Position numbers and translations under genes: made by a program
Notes under the pieces: generated by a model
Seen by the model: only the letters and a program-made list of their open reading frames with translations
Told to the model about the DNA's origin: nothing
Database searches by the model: none
From: DASWNP01 sp035537095
GTDB lineage: Bacteria > Acidobacteriota > Blastocatellia > Pyrinomonadales > Pyrinomonadaceae
DNA length: 27,248 nucleotides
Direction of reading: 5' to 3'
Assembly: GCA_035537095.1 (NCBI GenBank)
Contig: DATLMV010000285.1
Location: 1-27,248, forward strand
Part shown: positions 23,188 through 27,248 of the stretch, piece after piece
Layout: each line of letters begins with the position of its first letter
Numbering within the stretch: position 1 is the stretch's first letter

Positions 23188-26079
23188 GTGTCTGACAACT
23201 CCCCCACGGTTGCGAAGCCCGGTAGAAATTTTCTCGGCCCCGTCGCATGGCTGCTCGGTCGGCAGTACAAGGTGACGCTCAAGTGGATACTTCTCTACTC
23301 GGCCTTCGGCAGCAAGATTGACCCGCGCGATTGGATGCAGGCGCGCGCCTTTCCCTCCGCCGTAGCGTCGAGCGAGACGACCGAGCCGCAACCCTGCGCC
23401 GGAGCGTGGCAGACGACCGACGGCGAGTTCTGGTTCGATTATCTCTCCGACACGGGCGACGGCATGCGCGCCACCTACAGCATCGCCTATCTCTGCCTGA
23501 GCGACCTCTGGATTAAAGACCCGCGCGGCGAGATGCCCGCGACGACGGAAGATGCGAGCGTCGGCTTCAAGCAAACGGCGAGCAAGCAGATGCTTCTGCC
23601 GCGCGGGCAGTTTCTCTTCGTCGGCGGCGACACGACCTATCACATGTCGGACTACGCGAATCTCGTCACCCGTTTTCAGTTCCCCTTTCAATGGGCCTAC
23701 GAGGATTTGCAGGAGGCCGGACGCCTCCGCGACGAAGCGCGCCGCCCCCTCTTCGCCATCCCCGGCAACCACGATTACTACGACATGCTCGACGGTTTCC
23801 GGCGGCAGTTTCGCCATCCCATCAATAGCGAAGATAAACATTACGCGGAGGACGATAGGAATGCGCCGCAGTTGATGCTGCCGGGTTTCCGTCGTTGTCA
23901 GGAGGCGAGCTACGTCGCGCTGCAACTGCCTTTCGGCTGGTGGCTGTGGGGTCTGGACACGGAGGTCGGGAAACTCGACGCGCGGCAGAGAAAGTTCTTC
24001 ACCGAGTTGAACAACGGTCAGACGCCCGAGAAGTTGATCGTCGCCACCTGCGCGCCGACGACCGCCTTCGGTCGCTACGCCGATGTGCGCGACGAAAAAT
24101 CCGCCGAGTCCTTCTATCAACTCGGACTCGCGCAGCCCTTCCTCGACGGCGCGCCCGCGCGCAATCTCACCGCCGACACGCCGGACACCAACGGCGACCA
24201 AGCGAAGAACGCTCCGCCGCGCGTCTTGAAACTCCCCGAAGGGCAATGTCGCCTCGACCTCTCAGGCGACATACACATGTACGCGCGCTACTGGGGGCCG
24301 CAAGCGGCGGGCGCGTCGCCGCGTTCGGGCTCGCGCGCGCCGCGTCCGAGCGCGACGAACTACGCGTCGGTCGTCTCCGGCATCGGCGGCGCGTTCCTCC
24401 ACCCGACGCAGACCTACAAGGACGAGATACAGGAACAGGCGCTCTATCCTTCGGAACGCGAAGCGCGCGACGAGGTGGCGGGCCGCATCTTCAAATTCTG
24501 GATACTGATGAACGGCGGGAGCGTCTGGCTCGTCGGTTTCGTGCTGGCCTTCCTCGTCTATTTCGGCGCGACGATTCCGCGCAGCAGCCGACAGGCGTTC
24601 AACCTCGTCCCCCTCTGGCAGCGTCTCGGCATCTCGCAACCCGAACGCATCCAGCCGACCGTTCTGCTCCCGCCCGACAAGGTCGTCGCGCCCGTCGCGG
24701 GCGAAGGCTCGACGGCGACGACGACGACACGCGCGGCGACAGCGGCAGCGACGGCGGCGACGGACGTGCCCGCGCAGTCGTCCTTCGCCGCGCAATCGCG
24801 CAACGCGAACACGCAGACGCCCTTCATCGTCTGGCGCGCGCTCGGCTTCGGGACGTGGACGCCGCCCGCGCCCGAGGGTTCGAGCGTCGTGCCTTGCACC
24901 GCCGACGCGACGAGATATTTCTGGGGGCCGTGCAGAATCTCGCCGCCGCTCGACTACCGTCTCGGCATCACCATTCTGACGCTCACGCTGCTCGCCGCCG
25001 TCGCCGCTTTCGCCCTGCGCGGGCGTCTCTTCAAACTCGACGCCAAGCTCCAAGCCGTAGCCAGCGAGCGTCTCCAACTCGACAGCAAAAAGTTCGTCAA
25101 CCCGAACATATTGCTCTGGGCATTCGTCGTCCTGACGACCGCGCTCGTCGTCGCCGGGATGCTCACGATTAGGCCCTACCGCGAGTACATCGCGCCCTTC
25201 GGGCACAGTTTGCTCGTGCTCTACTCGCTTTTGTGGGCGGTCGCGGCGGTCGTGCTCGCGCGCCGCTATAGCGACTGGTTATCGAAGCAGGCGTCGCGTC
25301 GCACGGTTCGCCGCCGCGATTGGATTTTGCCTTGGACGCTCTCCGTCCTCGCCGTCGTTTTCCCGACGCTCGGCCTCTGGCTGTTTGGCAAGTTTAATCT
25401 CGTCCCCTATCTCGTCTCCGACATCGTCTTCGTGCTCGTCATTGGCTTAGGGATACTCTTCATCGTCTTTCCGATGGCGGTCTTGAAGGGCGGGGAGAAC
25501 TTGGGCGCGGCGGGCAAAGCGGGGATGTTCTTCGTCGGGCTCTGGCACGCGCTCCTGCAACTCGCCGTGCCGTTTCTCTTCGTGCGTCGCGGCACGTTTC
25601 TGACGTGGGCGGCGGCGGCTGTCCTGATTCTCGTCTTCATCTACGTCGGCGAGCTATTGCTGCGACGCAACAGCCGCGCCGGACTCGTCATCGCATGGAT
25701 AGCTCACGGCACGTTGATGCTCGCGTTGCCGTTCATCACCTCGCGGCCTTACGTCCGCCTCTCGCCGCCCTTCTATTCGGAAGCGTGGACGGGTTGGGCC
25801 GGACTCGTGCCCTCGATTCTCGCGGGCATCTTCGGCGCGGTGCTCGTCTGCGTCTGGTTCGGCTGGTATCTCGCCGTCGCGCTCGCCTTCAACGGTCACA
25901 ACAACGAGGCCGGAGGCGCGGCCCGCATCGAACGCTTCAAAGAGTTTATCCGTATCCGCCTCACCGAACGCGACCTCACAGCCTACGTCATCGCCGTTGA
26001 CGACCCTAAAGACGACGGCAAGGACTTGACCCCGCGCATCGTTGACGTGTTTCGCCTCGAAGCCAAAGCCAAGACCTGA
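23188..26079 (+). CDS. metallophosphoesterase fused to a multi-pass membrane region
   Basis: The protein has about 963 residues from a GTG at 23188, with AAAGGAG 11 nt upstream. ATG 23167 in frame is the alternative; the longer frame to 23017 looks noncoding. The N-terminal half is a calcineurin-like phosphoesterase: DYLSDTGDG (about 84-92, probably motif I as D-T-G-D), FVGGDTTYH (D148), IPGNHDYYD (about 191-199) and LSGDIHMYARY (about 358-368). From about 435 there is a membrane helix, a Thr/Ala-rich low-complexity linker (about 510-540), and then about eight more hydrophobic segments. A soluble tail follows (FKEFIRIRLTERDLTAYVIA). It could hydrolyse a phosphoester at or near the membrane; the substrate is unknown. 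It lies between purM and purN. Confidence 0.9.
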   Translation: MSDNSPTVAKPGRNFLGPVAWLLGRQYKVTLKWILLYSAFGSKIDPRDWMQARAFPSAVASSETTEPQPCAGAWQTTDGEFWFDYLSDTGDGMRATYSIAYLCLSDLWIKDPRGEMPATTEDASVGFKQTASKQMLLPRGQFLFVGGDTTYHMSDYANLVTRFQFPFQWAYEDLQEAGRLRDEARRPLFAIPGNHDYYDMLDGFRRQFRHPINSEDKHYAEDDRNAPQLMLPGFRRCQEASYVALQLPFGWWLWGLDTEVGKLDARQRKFFTELNNGQTPEKLIVATCAPTTAFGRYADVRDEKSAESFYQLGLAQPFLDGAPARNLTADTPDTNGDQAKNAPPRVLKLPEGQCRLDLSGDIHMYARYWGPQAAGASPRSGSRAPRPSATNYASVVSGIGGAFLHPTQTYKDEIQEQALYPSEREARDEVAGRIFKFWILMNGGSVWLVGFVLAFLVYFGATIPRSSRQAFNLVPLWQRLGISQPERIQPTVLLPPDKVVAPVAGEGSTATTTTRAATAAATAATDVPAQSSFAAQSRNANTQTPFIVWRALGFGTWTPPAPEGSSVVPCTADATRYFWGPCRISPPLDYRLGITILTLTLLAAVAAFALRGRLFKLDAKLQAVASERLQLDSKKFVNPNILLWAFVVLTTALVVAGMLTIRPYREYIAPFGHSLLVLYSLLWAVAAVVLARRYSDWLSKQASRRTVRRRDWILPWTLSVLAVVFPTLGLWLFGKFNLVPYLVSDIVFVLVIGLGILFIVFPMAVLKGGENLGAAGKAGMFFVGLWHALLQLAVPFLFVRRGTFLTWAAAAVLILVFIYVGELLLRRNSRAGLVIAWIAHGTLMLALPFITSRPYVRLSPPFYSEAWTGWAGLVPSILAGIFGAVLVCVWFGWYLAVALAFNGHNNEAGGAARIERFKEFIRIRLTERDLTAYVIAVDDPKDDGKDLTPRIVDVFRLEAKAKT

Positions 26080-26091
26080 CGCCGGATTTCA

Positions 26092-26222
26092 GACGATGGA
26101 CAGGACGGAAGAAACTGATTAGGGTAAAAGAGGAAACGTTGAAAAGGGAGAAGGGAAAGCATCTCTTGTCTTAACCCACTTCCCCTTTAACCATTTCCCC
26201 TTTGACCTTTTATTTTCATCCC
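26092..26222. repeat. heptad inverted repeat H9 (AAAGGGG type, with GATGGACAGGA flank)
   Basis: It begins with GATGGACAGGA, as H4 does. The left side has GGGTAAAAGAGGAAACG and AAAAGGGAGAAGGG. The right side is a 7-mer run AACCCAC, TTCCCCT, TTAACCA, TTTCCCC, TTTGACC. Complementarity is looser than in H1-H3. It fills the space between the metallophosphoesterase stop (13 nt away) and purN. Confidence 0.78.
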
Positions 26223-26235
26223 GTTTCATTCGCCC

Positions 26236-27057
26236 ATGAACGCAAACGAACAAGAGAACCCGTGCCGCATCGCGATTCTGATTTCCGGTCGCGGCTCGAA
26301 CATGCTGGCGCTGGCGGACGCCGTGCGTGCAGGTGAGATTGCGGGCGCGGAGGTCGCGGTCGTCATCAGCGACCGCGCGGAGGCGGCGGGACTCGCGCAC
26401 GCACGCGAGCGCGGGATAGATGCGCTCGCCGTCGAGCGGCGCGGGCGCACGCGCGAAGCGCACGAGCGGGAGATTATCGAAGCCTTACGCGCACGCGGCG
26501 TGCGTCTCGTCTGTCTCGCGGGCTACATGCGCCTACTCTCGCCGGTCTTCGTCGGGGCGTATCGCGGGCGCGTGCTCAACATTCATCCGAGCCTGCTGCC
26601 CGCCTTCCCCGGCCTCGACGCCCAACGACAGGCGCTCGCGCATGGCGTCAAAGTCACCGGCTGCACCGTCCACTTCGTTGACGAAACGCTCGACGGCGGC
26701 CCCATCGTCGAGCAGCGCGTCGTCCCCGTCCGCGACGACGACACCGAGCACACGCTCGCCGCACGCATCCTCAACATCCACCCGAGCCTGCTGCCCGCCT
26801 TCCCCGGCCTCGACGCCCAGCGTCAGGCCATCGAACACGGCGTCAAGGCGAGCGGCTGCACCGTCCACTTCGTCGATGAGACTCTGGACGGCGGCCCCAT
26901 CATCACGCAACGCGTCGTCCCCGTCCACGACGACGACACGCCCGACACACTAGCCGCGCGCATACTCGTCGAAGAACATCTAGCCTACACGGAGGCCGTC
27001 GCGTTAGTTGTCGGCGAAGCTTACGAGATCAAGGGCAGGTCAGTGCTCAAGCGGTGA
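26236..27057 (+). CDS. purN: phosphoribosylglycinamide formyltransferase with an internal 65-residue duplication
   Basis: The protein has 273 residues against about 208 once the repeat is removed, the usual PurN size. The enzyme transfers a formyl group from 10-formyl-THF to GAR, the third step of purine synthesis. The N-terminus is standard (RIAILISGRGSNMLAL, then VAVVISDRAEAAGLAHA, then LVCLAGYMRLLSP). The catalytic segment, LNIHPSLLPAFPGLDAQRQA through VHFVDETLDGGPI to TLAARI, occurs twice (residues 114-178 and 179-243). Both copies keep the catalytic Asn, His and Asp: N115/H117/D153 and N180/H182/D218. The C-terminal helix follows copy 2. Whether the product folds and which copy forms the active site cannot be read from sequence. 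No clear ribosome site precedes the ATG at 26236. Confidence 0.95.
   Translation: MNANEQENPCRIAILISGRGSNMLALADAVRAGEIAGAEVAVVISDRAEAAGLAHARERGIDALAVERRGRTREAHEREIIEALRARGVRLVCLAGYMRLLSPVFVGAYRGRVLNIHPSLLPAFPGLDAQRQALAHGVKVTGCTVHFVDETLDGGPIVEQRVVPVRDDDTEHTLAARILNIHPSLLPAFPGLDAQRQAIEHGVKASGCTVHFVDETLDGGPIITQRVVPVHDDDTPDTLAARILVEEHLAYTEAVALVVGEAYEIKGRSVLKR
26575..26964 (+). repeat. 195-bp tandem duplication inside purN
   Basis: Copy 1 is 26575-26769 and copy 2 is 26770-26964, exactly adjacent and in frame. I counted 32 base differences (about 84% identity) and 9 of 65 residue differences (about 86%). The differences are spread along the unit and are mostly synonymous. Confidence 0.96.
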
Positions 27058-27118
27058 ACTTTCGGCCGCACTCCAAACGCAGAAGGCTCTATACAACTCA
27101 TCCTCACGGAGTAAGGCA

Positions 27119-27248
27119 ATGGATAAACAATCCAGTGGGCGTTCCGCCGACGAGGCGAAGCGGCAACAACCTCAATCCCCGCACGATGTAGAAGCTCTAA
27201 CCACCACGCAGGCCAACCCATCTCCAAACACTAATGAGCCGAAGAGTG
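27119..27248 (+). CDS. N-terminus of an unknown protein (cut by right edge)
   Basis: An ATG at 27119 with GGAG 9 nt upstream and AAGG nearer opens a frame that runs to the window end without a stop, about 43 residues. The visible part (MDKQSSGRSADEAKRQQPQ, then ALTTTQANPSPNTNEPKS) is hydrophilic and looks disordered, rich in Ser, Thr, Asn, Gln and Pro. It has no signal peptide. It is less G+C-rich than the purine genes. No family can be assigned from this fragment. Confidence 0.55.
   Translation, partial: MDKQSSGRSADEAKRQQPQSPHDVEALTTTQANPSPNTNEPKS

Noticed and set aside
23490..23520. LSDLW in the metallophosphoesterase read as a broken D-x-H motif I
   Set aside because: The upstream DYLSDTGDG fits the first metal motif better in order and spacing, so LSDLW is probably not the metal site.
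22933..24246. 437-codon minus-strand ORF across the purM end and the phosphoesterase start
   Set aside because: It overlaps two real genes in antisense and its translation is compositionally biased.
23895..25172. 425-codon plus-strand ORF inside the metallophosphoesterase gene
   Set aside because: It is out of frame with the real gene and reads as Arg/Ala-rich noise.
26575..26964. purN duplication as an assembly error
   Set aside because: The two copies differ at about 32 scattered positions, mostly silent; a collapsed or repeated read would give identical copies.

Overview
The window is a G+C-rich bacterial chromosome segment. Long spurious antisense ORFs, an Oar-type TonB-dependent receptor of about 1250 residues, a DUF4129/membrane-protein pair and the style of the small hypothetical proteins all suggest Acidobacteriota, probably near Blastocatellia. 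That placement is inference from gene content; there is no rRNA here. I see no tRNA, rRNA, CRISPR array, transposase or prophage.

Layout. Positions 1-17.8 kb are mostly minus strand: a DUF4129-like protein cut by the left edge and its partner membrane protein, a large outer-membrane receptor with a strong intrinsic terminator, and a PDZ/radical-SAM DUF512 protein. A short plus-strand pair follows (a single-domain response regulator and a small two-helix membrane protein resembling an ATP synthase c subunit). The minus strand then resumes with alanine dehydrogenase, a possible gene remnant, an aldehyde dehydrogenase, an HtrA/DegP protease, a membrane-anchored SGNH hydrolase, a small exported protein, a zinc MDR dehydrogenase, an unknown anchored protein and a glutaredoxin. 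From 18.3 kb to the right edge everything is plus strand: purF, a small hypothetical, a ComEC-like metallo-beta-lactamase protein with a DUF3006 protein, another small hypothetical, purM, a large metallophosphoesterase/membrane protein, purN, and the start of an unknown gene. Three de novo purine enzymes are therefore spread through this right half.

Two things stand out. First, purN carries an in-frame 195-bp (65-residue) tandem duplication of its catalytic segment. The copies have diverged to about 84% identity in DNA and 86% in protein by hand count, so the Asn/His/Asp active-site set is present twice. Second, nine intergenic spaces hold long inverted repeats whose arms are built from degenerate tandem 7-mers. 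The 7-mer differs from site to site, but some types recur 10 kb apart. Six of the nine abut or contain the stop codon of the preceding gene. They resemble in style the short tandem heptamer repeats known from filamentous cyanobacteria, and could act as 3'-end structures or be products of a repeat-generating process. Two other genes (the receptor and alanine dehydrogenase) instead have ordinary hairpin-plus-U-tract terminators.

Start codons often needed a choice: several genes use GTG or TTG, and several have no visible Shine-Dalgarno sequence.
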